64,000 bases of DNA, from the NCBI RefSeq assembly GCF_003171715.1, contig NZ_QGHL01000008.1, forward strand, positions 62,001 through 126,000, given 5' to 3'. Position 1 is the stretch's first letter. Every line of letters starts with the position of its first letter. Below, piece after piece: positions 25,530-33,671 of this stretch. The notes under the pieces are model-generated. The model saw only the letters and a list, made by a program, of their open reading frames with translations. It was not told where the DNA came from and did not search any database. Both the position numbers and the translations under genes were made by a program. The DNA is from Novosphingobium meiothermophilum (GTDB taxonomy: Bacteria; Pseudomonadota; Alphaproteobacteria; Sphingomonadales; Sphingomonadaceae).

Positions 25530-26558
25530 GTGACACAGTCAGGCGCAGATTCTCAGGCAGGCGCAGATTCTCAGGCAGGCGCAGATTCTCAGGCAGGCGC
25601 GGGTTCTCAGGCCGGAGCGGGCGATGCAGGCGCGGCGCGCGCCGCGCTGCCGAAGCGCCCCATGCGTCCGCGTGAATTGCAGGACAGGCTGAACTATCAC
25701 CTCTACCATCCGCTGGCATGGCGGCTGGCCAAGGCGCTGGCGCATACCCCGGCAACGCCGAACATGGTTTCCATATTCGGCGGTCTGCTGGTTGTGGCCG
25801 CAGGCGTGGTCTATTTCAACATGGACGCAACCGGCGGCACGTGGCGGCTTGGCTGGCCGTGGGGCGCGATGCTGGGCATGGCCCTGCACATGAGCTGGCA
25901 CGTGGTGGACGGGGCTGATGGCGACCTTGCCCGGATCACTGGCAGATCAAGCCCCATCGGCGAGATGGTCGACGGGATCTGCGACTATGTCAGCCATATT
26001 GTCCTTTACGTGCTGCTTGCCTTGGTCCTGACCCGCCAGATCGGATCGGGCGAGGCATGGGCCTGGACGCTTGCCGCCGGGGCCTCGCACATTGTGCAGT
26101 CGAACCACGTCGAGGTGCAGCGCCGCTTCTATCAATACTGGACCTATGGCGTTCCCTGGCTGAACAATGCGAAGGAAGGGGGATCGGGCCTGTTCGGTTC
26201 TCGCGGCTGGTTTGCCCGCCTGCTGGAACCCGTGGCGCGTGCCTATCTCGTCCTTGCCGCCGGTATGACGCCCTATGCCCGCCAGATCGACGAAGCGGTT
26301 AGAGCGGCAACGGCAGAAAAGAATGTGGCGCGGCTGGATGCGATCCGTGCCGAGGTTGCGCGCGAACAGAAGCCCCTGCTGGATTTTCTGAAGCTGCTTG
26401 GCCCCAATCCGCGCGCCATCGTGCTGGGTCTGGCGATGATCGCGGGCAGCCCGGTCTGGTATTTCTTCTATCAGACGGTCGTGCTCAACCTGCTGCTGGT
26501 CATTTCGGTGCAGCTGCACAACCGGGCGGCAAAGGCCACGGCATCGCGGATCGGCTAG
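25530..26558 (+). CDS. CDP-alcohol phosphatidyltransferase family protein (possible inositol-phosphate lipid synthase)
   Basis: A 342-residue membrane protein with four to six helices. The full family signature D(x2)DG(x2)AR(x8)G(x3)D(x3)D is seen as DGADGDLAR ... GEMVDGICD (about residues 130-153). It moves a phospho-alcohol from a CDP-linked donor to a hydroxyl acceptor, or phosphatidyl from CDP-diacylglycerol to an alcohol. Next to ino1 and an NTP-transferase, the likely donor is CDP-inositol; inositol-phosphate lipid or di-inositol phosphate synthesis is inference. It begins with GTG at 25530 behind an AAAGG. The N-terminus carries four tandem SQAGAx repeats (18-bp DNA repeat), an odd low-complexity tail. 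Divergent from the glycosyltransferase, convergent with the MFS gene. Confidence 0.82.
   Translation: MTQSGADSQAGADSQAGADSQAGAGSQAGAGDAGAARAALPKRPMRPRELQDRLNYHLYHPLAWRLAKALAHTPATPNMVSIFGGLLVVAAGVVYFNMDATGGTWRLGWPWGAMLGMALHMSWHVVDGADGDLARITGRSSPIGEMVDGICDYVSHIVLYVLLALVLTRQIGSGEAWAWTLAAGASHIVQSNHVEVQRRFYQYWTYGVPWLNNAKEGGSGLFGSRGWFARLLEPVARAYLVLAAGMTPYARQIDEAVRAATAEKNVARLDAIRAEVAREQKPLLDFLKLLGPNPRAIVLGLAMIAGSPVWYFFYQTVVLNLLLVISVQLHNRAAKATASRIG
25551..25622. repeat. Four tandem copies of an 18-bp repeat inside the CDP-alcohol phosphatidyltransferase gene
   Basis: Unit TCTCAGGCAGGCGCAGAT. Copies at 25551-25568 and 25569-25586 are identical, 25587-25604 differs in the last bases and 25605-25622 is more diverged. 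It is in frame, so copy-number change alters only the length of the Ser-Gln-Ala-Gly N-terminal tail. Confidence 0.9.
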
Positions 26559-26575
26559 GACGCAGTTGCCAAGGT

Positions 26576-27898
26576 TCAGCCGAATTCGCGGCGCACGGCC
26601 ATGAGCGAGAGCAGGACCACGATCAGGGCCAGCGCCTCCATGACGCCCCATGCCAGCCATTGCGAGTGGCTGTAGAGCCAAACGCCGATCGCGGGGGCCG
26701 CAATGTAGGCCGCCCCGTTGACCGAGGCGACGATCCCCGCCGCCTGTCCCTGTTCCAGCGGGCTGACCGCAAGGCTGGCCCCGGATGTGAAGCCGGGCCG
26801 GAACAGCCCGAAGCCCAGCGAGGCGACCGCGAAGCCGACCGCGATGGTGTGCAGGTCGTCGCCCGTGGCTATGGGCACAATGCCGAGCGCGGCCAGCCCC
26901 ATGCCCCACAGGGTTGAGGTGCGCGGGCCAAGCCCCAGCATCGGGATCAGGCCCCACTGCGCCAGCAGGGTGGCTACCGCCCCGGACATCAGCACCAGCC
27001 CCACTGGCCCGGCACCCGCATCGGGATCACCGCGCAGGCCCAGCCGGTCGAGAAGCAGAAATCCGATCACTCCCAGCAGCATGGCCTGTGCATGGCCGCC
27101 GAAAAGCCCCGCCAGCATCCACGGACGCAGCCGCCGGTCTGTCCAGCGCAGGCGCTCGATGGCCCGGTGCGGTGTTTCGGACCCATCGGGTTCTTCGCCT
27201 GTCTCTTCCGGTTCGTCCTCGACCAGACGCGGGTTGGACGATGCGCTGAACGGTTCGGCCATGACCGCGCCGCGTCCGGCAAACCGGGGGTCATCGTCAG
27301 GCAGGCGGGTGCGCAGCAGGATCAGCACAATCACGCCAAGCACCGAAAAGATGATGAACGGCCCTACCAGCCCAAGGCCGGGCAGGATCATCAGCGGCGC
27401 CAGCGCCGGTCCGAGCACGGTGCCAAGGCCGAAACTCGATGCGACCAGCGACAGCGCCTTGGTGCGGTCCGCCCGTCCGGTGCGGCTTGCCACATAGGCC
27501 TGAACCGCAGGCGGCGCTGCCGAACCCAGCAGGCCATAGAACGAGCGGAACAGCGCGAACAGCCCCATGGTGAGGGCCGCGCCGAACCAGCCGTCCAGCC
27601 CGAAATGCAGGACCGCACCGCAAAAGCCGAACGAGAGGATGAAGCCGATCACCCCCAGCGCCATCATTGCCTTTCGTCCGCGCCGATCGGAGCGGCGCGC
27701 CCAGAACGGTGCGAGCATGACCCAGAGCAGGGCCGACCACGAATAGGCAAGGCTGACCCAGACATCGGCCACGCCAAGCCTTGTTCCGATCGAAGGCATG
27801 ACCGACTGCATCGCGGTATTGCCCGCCGCCGTCACCAGCATGACCGCAAACAGAAGCGCCATGCGCTCTTTCGGCAAACGGTCGACGCCTGTGCTCAT
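26576..27898 (-). CDS. Major facilitator superfamily transporter
   Basis: A 440-residue, 12-helix carrier. The loop 2-3 motif WARRSDRRGRKAMMALG is the MFS signature. The central cytoplasmic loop (about 200-255) is acidic (EDEPEETGEEPDGSE). SFYGLLGSAAPPAVQAYVASRTGRADRTKALS and FGLGTVLGPALAPL recall drug/metabolite exporters of the DHA type, so it probably exports small hydrophobic compounds, but substrate is unknown. The start at 27898 has AGGA 8 bases upstream; an in-frame ATG at 27925 would add 9 residues. Divergent from the methyltransferase-like gene. Confidence 0.85.
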   Translation of the reverse strand: MSTGVDRLPKERMALLFAVMLVTAAGNTAMQSVMPSIGTRLGVADVWVSLAYSWSALLWVMLAPFWARRSDRRGRKAMMALGVIGFILSFGFCGAVLHFGLDGWFGAALTMGLFALFRSFYGLLGSAAPPAVQAYVASRTGRADRTKALSLVASSFGLGTVLGPALAPLMILPGLGLVGPFIIFSVLGVIVLILLRTRLPDDDPRFAGRGAVMAEPFSASSNPRLVEDEPEETGEEPDGSETPHRAIERLRWTDRRLRPWMLAGLFGGHAQAMLLGVIGFLLLDRLGLRGDPDAGAGPVGLVLMSGAVATLLAQWGLIPMLGLGPRTSTLWGMGLAALGIVPIATGDDLHTIAVGFAVASLGFGLFRPGFTSGASLAVSPLEQGQAAGIVASVNGAAYIAAPAIGVWLYSHSQWLAWGVMEALALIVVLLSLMAVRREFG

Positions 27899-28028
27899 TC
27901 CTCGTCCTGCATCGTTGTCCACCATTGGTTCATCCGGACTGGGTAGGCCGGGCGCGCGCGGCTTGCAATGCAATGACAAATTTGCGACTCGCAGGGCAAC
28001 ACCGACCGGAAGAGGACTTTTTTCCGCA

Positions 28029-28655
28029 ATGACATCGACCCAGGTGGCGCGTGAACCCCTGATCCGGCGGGTCAGGCGCAAGGCCGAGCGCATGTTCGGT
28101 CCGGCCGGCATCTTTTTCAAGGGCTTCCTCAAGCATCCGGCCATGGTCGGCGCGATCCTGCCCTCCTCGCGCCGGACGATCGAGCACGTCCTTTCGGTGG
28201 TCAACTGGGACGAATGCCGTCTGTTCGTCGAATATGGGCCGGGCGTCGGCACATTCTGCAGGCCGGTTCTCGAAAAGCTCCGGCGCGACGGGATGCTGAT
28301 CGTGATCGACACCAATCCCGATTTCATCGCCTATCTGCAGAAGACCATCGGCGACAGCCGGTTCGTGGCCGTTCACGGTTCGGCGGCCGAAGTCGAGGAG
28401 ATCATCCGCGCCAACGGGTTCGAGCAGGCCGATTACGTGCTTTCGGGCCTGCCCTTTTCGACCCTGCCCGAAGGTGTCGGCCCTGCGATCATGGCGGCAA
28501 CGCACCGGGTGCTGCGCCCTGGCGGCGCGTTTCTGGTCTATCAGTACACCGCGCGGGCGCGCGAGCTGATGGGCAAGTATTTCCCCCGAATCGACAAGGG
28601 TCTGGAACTGGCCAACGTGCCGCCCTGCGTCATCAGTTGGGGCTGGAAGGACTGA
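28029..28655 (+). CDS. Class I SAM methyltransferase, PmtA-like phospholipid N-methyltransferase
   Basis: A 208-residue protein like the Rhodobacter-type phosphatidylethanolamine N-methyltransferase (PmtA). The N-terminal amphipathic part (FGPAGIFFKGFLKHPAMVGAILPSSRR) is family-typical and helps membrane binding. The SAM site is VEYGPGVGTFCRPVLEKL (motif I), then VIDTNPDFIAYL and SGLPFSTLPEGV. It would methylate a phospholipid head group at the inner membrane; whether it makes monomethyl-PE or phosphatidylcholine is unknown. The ATG at 28029 is chosen at the onset of homology; it faces the MFS gene. Confidence 0.78.
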   Translation: MTSTQVAREPLIRRVRRKAERMFGPAGIFFKGFLKHPAMVGAILPSSRRTIEHVLSVVNWDECRLFVEYGPGVGTFCRPVLEKLRRDGMLIVIDTNPDFIAYLQKTIGDSRFVAVHGSAAEVEEIIRANGFEQADYVLSGLPFSTLPEGVGPAIMAATHRVLRPGGAFLVYQYTARARELMGKYFPRIDKGLELANVPPCVISWGWKD

Positions 28656-28674
28656 GCGCCCGGCGAGACGTGCC

Positions 28675-29496
28675 CTAGCCGAAGATGTCGTGCACCCCGC
28701 TTGCAGGCTCTCCGGCAAGCTGGCGATAGACTGCGGCCAGCATCGCCACGAAATAGACCAGCGCCCCTGAGGTGAGCGCGCTGGAGACCGCGGCGGTCAG
28801 CACCTGCTGCAATCCGCCCGATGTGGTCAGCACCAGCACCACGCCGACGACCATCATCAGCAAGCCGTAGATCACCGCGAAGAGCAGCCCGGCGAGGAGA
28901 AAGAACCCCAGCATCCGGCCGGAGTTGCCGCGGGTCAGTTCCCACGAGCGCTTCAGTGCCTGCACGGGGTTGCGCTCGGCCTCGATCGCCAGCACCGGGG
29001 CAACCAGCGCCATGCGCAGGCTGCACCAGATCATGGCGAGAAAGGCCGCCAGAACGACGATGGCACCCACGGCCTGAATGCCTGTCAGCGATGCAGCGCT
29101 TACCAGCACCAAAAAGGCCATGCCCAGCGCGCCGCCAACGATGATCTGGGCCAGCACATAGGGGCCAAGTGCGCGGAAACCCTGCCGGATGGCCTGCCGC
29201 ACCGTTGGCCGTGCAGGATCGGTCATCACGATCAGCATGGTCACGGTGCCAGCCATCTGCAACAGGGTGACAACGATCAGGAGCGGCAGCGAGGCTGTCC
29301 ATGCCTCGGCCAGCCGTTCCATCATGGCGCGCGGCGGAGTGCCTGCCGCCATCTGCGGTTCGGGCACGAAGACCGAGAAGGCAAGACTGGGCAGCAGAAA
29401 GAACACGCCGGCAATGGCGAGCAGCATTTCGCGGTTGGCAGCCACGAGGCGGCTGGCGTTCTTCCAGGCAAGGCTGGCGTCGAGACGGGGCATCAT
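28675..29496 (-). CDS. Multi-pass membrane protein (GlpQ-like membrane domain family)
   Basis: A 273-residue protein with about six hydrophobic segments (for example LLAIAGVFFLLPSLAFSVFV, LPLLIVVTLLQMAGTVTMLI and LGFFLLAGLLFAVIYGLLMM). LAIEAERNPVQALKRSWELTRGNSGRMLGF is the hallmark loop of the glycerophosphoryl diester phosphodiesterase membrane domain/DUF7847 group. No catalytic phosphodiesterase domain is attached. Function unknown, probably inner membrane. Two adjacent ATGs occur (29496 and 29493). Convergent with the methyltransferase-like gene and divergent from lipB. Confidence 0.75.
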   Translation of the reverse strand: MMPRLDASLAWKNASRLVAANREMLLAIAGVFFLLPSLAFSVFVPEPQMAAGTPPRAMMERLAEAWTASLPLLIVVTLLQMAGTVTMLIVMTDPARPTVRQAIRQGFRALGPYVLAQIIVGGALGMAFLVLVSAASLTGIQAVGAIVVLAAFLAMIWCSLRMALVAPVLAIEAERNPVQALKRSWELTRGNSGRMLGFFLLAGLLFAVIYGLLMMVVGVVLVLTTSGGLQQVLTAAVSSALTSGALVYFVAMLAAVYRQLAGEPASGVHDIFG

Positions 29497-29587
29497 GCTG
29501 CGCTCTCTAGCAGCGCGGACGGGTTCCTGTCGAACCCTGCGATAGATGCTCTTGAAGCGGCGGCCCATGTGCGCCATGCCGATGCGC

Positions 29588-30289
29588 ATGGCCGATCCGC
29601 AGACCATCGAAATCCGCCGCGAAACGGCGCAGGTTCCCTATCGTCAGGCGCTCGACGCCATGGCGCTGCGCAATGCCGCCATCGCCGATGGCACGGCGCG
29701 CGAACTGATCTGGCTGCTCGAACACCCGCCTGTCTATACCGCCGGGACCAGCGCATCGCCCGATGAACTGCTTGATCCGCGTTTCGAGGTGGTCGAGGCC
29801 GGGCGCGGCGGGCGCTATACCTATCATGGTCCGGGACAGCGGGTGGGATATGTCCTGCTCGACCTGCGCAGGCGCGCGCGCGACGTGCGCGGTTTCGTCC
29901 ATGCGCTCGAAGGCTGGGTCATCGATACACTGGCCGATTTCGGCGTTGCATCGTGGCGCGCCGAAGGCCGCGTGGGCATCTGGACCCACGGTGCCGACGG
30001 GCGCGAGGCGAAGATCGGCGCCATCGGCGTGCGCATCCGCCGCTGGGTGACAATGCACGGCTTTTCGGTGAACCTTGCGCCCGATCTTTCCCATTTCGGC
30101 GGCATTGTGCCCTGCGGTATCGAGGAATACGGCGTCACCAGCCTTGCCGCGCTGGGCCAAGAAGTTTCGCAAGACCGGTGGGACGAAGCGCTTCTGGCCC
30201 ACATGGGCCGCTTTCTCGAAAGGCTAGACACGCCGTGCCCGGTCGCTGCCGAAGGGCAAACATCTGTCAATCCATCGGAGCCTGCATGA
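29588..30289 (+). CDS. lipB: Octanoyl-[ACP]:protein N-octanoyltransferase
   Basis: 233 residues. It transfers octanoate from acyl-carrier protein to lipoyl domains, the first step of lipoate synthesis. Signatures: [36 protein letters not shown], the catalytic Lys142 in [10 protein letters not shown], and the thioester Cys176 in [11 protein letters not shown]. Several in-frame ATGs crowd the start (29546, 29567, 29576, 29582, 29588); 29588 ([18 protein letters not shown]) is closest to the onset of homology. A lipoprotein gene begins inside its stop codon (ATGA). Confidence 0.94.
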   Translation: MADPQTIEIRRETAQVPYRQALDAMALRNAAIADGTARELIWLLEHPPVYTAGTSASPDELLDPRFEVVEAGRGGRYTYHGPGQRVGYVLLDLRRRARDVRGFVHALEGWVIDTLADFGVASWRAEGRVGIWTHGADGREAKIGAIGVRIRRWVTMHGFSVNLAPDLSHFGGIVPCGIEEYGVTSLAALGQEVSQDRWDEALLAHMGRFLERLDTPCPVAAEGQTSVNPSEPA

Positions 30290-30573
30290 ACCGGACCAGC
30301 ATCATTCTTGCCCTTTCGGGTGCGGCCCTGCTGCTCACCGGATGCGGCAAGCAGCCGGATGAAACCAAGACCGTTGCCGAGGGCGGGGAAGTGCTGCCCG
30401 GTTCGATCTCCGACGCGATGATCGATCTTGACACGTCGACTGCCGCGCCGCCGATGGCTCCTGCCAGACCTGCCCCGGCCAAGAAGGCATCGGCCACGCC
30501 AAGCGAGGCTGCCGAAGCCGCAGCGGCCGATGCGCCCGGCGCCGCCGCGCAGGGATCAGCCCAGGCCGAGTAG
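30286..30573 (+). CDS. Small lipoprotein
   Basis: A 95-residue protein. The first 22 residues form a lipoprotein signal with lipobox LLLTGC (Cys21), so the mature protein should be a lipid-anchored periplasmic protein. The rest is Ala/Pro/Glu-rich and predicted disordered. The last 18 bp overlap the end of the convergent CitE-like gene. No family recognised. It is coupled to lipB (ATGA overlap). Confidence 0.7.
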   Translation: MNRTSIILALSGAALLLTGCGKQPDETKTVAEGGEVLPGSISDAMIDLDTSTAAPPMAPARPAPAKKASATPSEAAEAAAADAPGAAAQGSAQAE

Positions 30574-31437
30574 CTGGCGCGCCAGCCGGATGTGGGGCTG
30601 GTCGATCATGCGCCCCTTGTATTGCAGCGTTCCGGCATTGGGGTTCTGTTCGAACAGATCGAGGATGGCCCGCGCTTCGGCCAGTTCCGCCTCGCTGGGC
30701 GCGAAGGCGGCATTGATGATCGGCACTTGCGAAGGGTGGATTGCCAGCATCCCGGAAAAGCCATCGGCGCGGGCTGCCTGTGCGGCGCGCCTGGTTGCCG
30801 CGGCGGCGCGGAAATCGTCATGCAGGGTATCGATTGCCCAGATGCCGCGTGCATGTGCGGTCAGCAGGCATTGCGCGCGAATGAAGCTGAAGACATCGGT
30901 CCATGCCCCCTTCGCATCGCGCTTGCGGCTTGCACCAAGAACGGCCGACAGGTCTTCCGCGCCCCATGTAAGCCCGGCAAGGCGCGGCGTTTCCACATCG
31001 ATGTAGGATGGAATGGTCAGCGCCGATCGGGCCGTCTCGCTTACCAGCGGGAGGATGCGGGTAGAGCCGATGGCAATCCGGTGCCGTTGTTCCTGCTCAT
31101 AGATTTCGGCGGCGAGCTGGCGGATCTGTTCGGGGCCTTCGCACTTGGGCAGCATCACCCCGTCGGGTGCGCCGGCCATGACCTCGGCCAGATCCTCGCG
31201 CCACAGATCGGTATCGAAGGCATTGATCCGCACCCAGCGGGCAACCGGGCGGCTTTGCGTCAGCTGCTGGCGATGGACCGCAAGCCAGTTGCGCGCCAGT
31301 TCGCGGGCCTGCGCTTTGGCAGGCACGGCCACCGCATCTTCAAGATCGATGATCACCGCATGTGCGCCGGTCTCGATGGCTTTTGCCAGCTTGCGCTCGC
31401 TGTCGCCGGGGACGAACAGCCATGATCTGGGCACCAT
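30556..31437 (-). CDS. HpcH/HpaI aldolase/citrate lyase beta (CitE-like)
   Basis: A 293-residue TIM-barrel protein of the CitE/malyl-CoA lyase group. SWLFVPGDSERKLAKAI, VIIDLEDAVAVPAKAQAR with the metal-binding Glu/Asp, LPKCEGPEQI, LPLVSETARSAL and WGAEDLSAVLGA are typical. Members cleave or form citramalyl-, malyl- or beta-methylmalyl-CoA; without partner subunits the substrate cannot be named. The start at 31437 (MVPRSWLFVPGDS) is chosen. It overlaps the end of the lipoprotein gene by 18 bp. Confidence 0.85.
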   Translation of the reverse strand: MVPRSWLFVPGDSERKLAKAIETGAHAVIIDLEDAVAVPAKAQARELARNWLAVHRQQLTQSRPVARWVRINAFDTDLWREDLAEVMAGAPDGVMLPKCEGPEQIRQLAAEIYEQEQRHRIAIGSTRILPLVSETARSALTIPSYIDVETPRLAGLTWGAEDLSAVLGASRKRDAKGAWTDVFSFIRAQCLLTAHARGIWAIDTLHDDFRAAAATRRAAQAARADGFSGMLAIHPSQVPIINAAFAPSEAELAEARAILDLFEQNPNAGTLQYKGRMIDQPHIRLARQLLGLG

Positions 31438-31488
31438 GCGGCAATCTACTCCTTGCAAGCGACAATGGCTGTCAGGCTGCGCGCCCGC

Positions 31489-32592
31489 TCAGGCGGCCGC
31501 CGCTTCCTCGGCCAGGGTCGGGTAATCGATATAGCCGTGCTCGCCGGGGAAATACCACGTTTGCGGCACGCCCTTGTTCGGATTGATGTGCGCGCCGGTG
31601 CGGATGCGTTCGACCAGATCGGGGTTGGAAATGAACGGACGGCCGAAGCTGATGGCATCGGCCCGGCCCGATGCCACATCGGCGGCGGCCTGCTCTGGCG
31701 TATAATCGCTGTTGAGCACCAGCGGCCCCTTGTAGATCGCGCGGATCACGCCATCCTGCTTGGGCACCTCGGTGGCGCCGAAGGTGCCGTCCGGCCCCGG
31801 CTGGCGCAGTTCCACGAAGGCAACGCCAAGTTCCTGCAGGACGCGCGCGGCCTCGCCGAAGGTGGCGGCCGGATTGCTGTCATCCACCCCTTGCGAATCG
31901 CCATTGGGCGAAAGGCGGATAGAAGCCCGCTCACGGCCCCAGATGGCGATCAGCCGCTCCATGATCTCGCGCATGAGACGCACGCGGTTCTGCGGGCTGC
32001 CACCGTAATCATCGTCGCGCAGGTTGGTGCCATCACGCAGGAACTGGTCGATCAGGTATCCGTTGGCGGCATGAAGCTGCACGCCATCGAAGCCTGCCTT
32101 CTTCGCGTTTTCGGCGGCGTGGCCATAGTCATCTACCAGACGCGGCATTTCATCCAGCCGCAGGGGCCGCGCCACGGCGAAATCCTGCTTGCCCTGCGGG
32201 GTGTGAGCCTGTCCCGGCGCCTGCGTGGCCGAAGCCGAAACCGGCGGTTCGCCGCCCAGAAAGCTGGGGTGGACGATCCGGCCCATATGCCAGAGCTGCA
32301 TGATGATGCGCCCGCCAGCCTTGTGCACGGACTCCGTCACCGGCTTCCATGCCTCGGTCTGCGCATCGGTCCAGATGCCCGGCGCGCTGGGCCAGCCCAG
32401 CCCTTCGCGGCTGATGCCGGTCGCCTCGGAAATGATCAGCCCGGCGCTGGCGCGCTGGCGGTAGTATTCGGCCATGATCGGCGTGGGCACGCCATCGGTC
32501 TTGGCGCGGCCGCGCGTGAGCGGTGCCATGATGATCCGGTTTGGCGCGGTGATTGCACCAAGATTCAGGGGCTGGAACAGCGGTTCGTGCAT
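31489..32592 (-). CDS. Old Yellow Enzyme family alkene reductase (NemA-like)
   Basis: A 367-residue FMN enzyme. It reduces activated C=C bonds or nitro groups with NAD(P)H in the cytoplasm. FMN-binding NRIIMAPLTRGRA, IIMQLWHMGRIVHP, and HAANGYLIDQFLRDGTNLRDDDYGGSPQNR with the catalytic Tyr/His-Asn pair all match. The C-terminal SFGRPFISNPDL closes the barrel. Divergent from a DMT transporter, with a 20-base dyad in the shared promoter region, as is usual for genes under TetR-type repressors. Confidence 0.9.
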   Translation of the reverse strand: MHEPLFQPLNLGAITAPNRIIMAPLTRGRAKTDGVPTPIMAEYYRQRASAGLIISEATGISREGLGWPSAPGIWTDAQTEAWKPVTESVHKAGGRIIMQLWHMGRIVHPSFLGGEPPVSASATQAPGQAHTPQGKQDFAVARPLRLDEMPRLVDDYGHAAENAKKAGFDGVQLHAANGYLIDQFLRDGTNLRDDDYGGSPQNRVRLMREIMERLIAIWGRERASIRLSPNGDSQGVDDSNPAATFGEAARVLQELGVAFVELRQPGPDGTFGATEVPKQDGVIRAIYKGPLVLNSDYTPEQAAADVASGRADAISFGRPFISNPDLVERIRTGAHINPNKGVPQTWYFPGEHGYIDYPTLAEEAAAA

Positions 32593-32612
32593 GGTAGGGG
32601 CCTGTTGCAGGG

Positions 32613-32648
32613 GTTGCGATGCGAAACCTCTGGGTTTCGCTTTGCAAC
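32613..32648. promoter_or_regulatory. Nested inverted repeat in the OYE/DMT divergent promoter region
   Basis: The inner dyad is GCGAAACC (32621-32628) with GGTTTCGC (32633-32640), flanked by GTTGC (32613-32617) with GCAAC (32644-32648). It is centred between the two start codons (32592 and 32666), suiting an operator for one or both genes. A regulator gene is not adjacent. Confidence 0.5.
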
Positions 32649-32665
32649 GGGATTAGGGGGCGGCC

Positions 32666-33670
32666 ATGCGCAATTCAAGTGACGTGGCCCCGAAAGATCA
32701 TGACATGTCCGATCATGGCATTTCGGATATTGACTTGGCGGATCAGGGCGTAGCCGATCGGGGCGGGCCGGACCGCCAATCGTCTCTCCGGCCCACTGCA
32801 CGCCATTTCCTTGCCCTGCTGACGGGCAATGTCGCGCTGGCGCTGGGGCCATGGTTCGTGCGGATTGCCGACAGCGGCCCGGTTTCCGCCGGGTTCTGGC
32901 GGCTGGCGCTGGCCTTGCCGCTGCTTGCCCTGTTTGCCCTGTTTGCCCGAACGATGCGCGAACCGATGTGGGGCTATGCCCGCAGGGACTGGTGGATCAT
33001 CATTGCCGCGGGCGTGGTCTTCGCACTCGATCTGGCAAGCTGGCATGTCGGGATCGAACGGACCCGGCTGGGCAATGCCACCCTGTTCGGCAATTCCGGC
33101 AGCGTGATCCTGATGGTCTGGGGGCTGGTGACTATGCACCGCCGCCCGCATGGCCGGCCACTTCGGCGCGAATATGCCGCGGTGGCGATGGCGCTGGGCG
33201 GTGCGGGGCTGCTGCTGGGGCGGTCGATGGAAATCGATGCGCGCACCTTTGCCGGAGACCTGTTCTGCATCCTCGCCGGGCTGTTCTATGTCGTCTATAT
33301 CCTGCTGGTGCAGGGCATTCGCGCCCGCTTCGGATCGTGGAGCCTGCTGTTCTGGTCAAGCCTTGCCGGATGCCCGGTAATGCTGGGCACCGCGCTTGCG
33401 CTGGGCGAACCGGTGTGGCCGACGAACTGGTGGCCGGTGATCGGCCTGATGCTGGCCAGCCAGATCGTGGGACAGGGCCTTCTCGTCTATTCGCTTCGCC
33501 ACTTTGCGCCGCTGGTCGTGGGTCTGGTGCTGCTGACGCAGCCGGCGATATCGGTGCTGGTCGGCTGGCTGGCCTTCGCCGAAGTGCTCGCCCTGCCCGA
33601 TGCCATCGGCATGGCACTGGTGGGCGCGGCGCTGGTCATGGCAAGGGCGGGCGAGGGGAAGGCGGGCTGA
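32666..33670 (+). CDS. EamA/DMT-type permease
   Basis: A 334-residue, ten-helix drug/metabolite transporter. After a charged 40-residue N-terminal tail, repeated EamA units are seen: GNVALALGPWFVRIADSGPVSAGFWRLALALPLLALFALFA in the first half, and VGQGLLVYSLRHFAPLVVGLVLLTQPAISVLVGWLAFAE in the second. Substrate unknown. An in-frame ATG at 32705 is an alternative. The stop lies next to the convergent nadA. Confidence 0.87.
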   Translation: MRNSSDVAPKDHDMSDHGISDIDLADQGVADRGGPDRQSSLRPTARHFLALLTGNVALALGPWFVRIADSGPVSAGFWRLALALPLLALFALFARTMREPMWGYARRDWWIIIAAGVVFALDLASWHVGIERTRLGNATLFGNSGSVILMVWGLVTMHRRPHGRPLRREYAAVAMALGGAGLLLGRSMEIDARTFAGDLFCILAGLFYVVYILLVQGIRARFGSWSLLFWSSLAGCPVMLGTALALGEPVWPTNWWPVIGLMLASQIVGQGLLVYSLRHFAPLVVGLVLLTQPAISVLVGWLAFAEVLALPDAIGMALVGAALVMARAGEGKAG

Positions 33671-33671
33671 T

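Noticed and set aside
25551..25622. Tandem repeats taken as CRISPR or phage-like elements
   Set aside because: Units are 18 bp with no spacers and are in frame inside a gene; no cas genes in the window.
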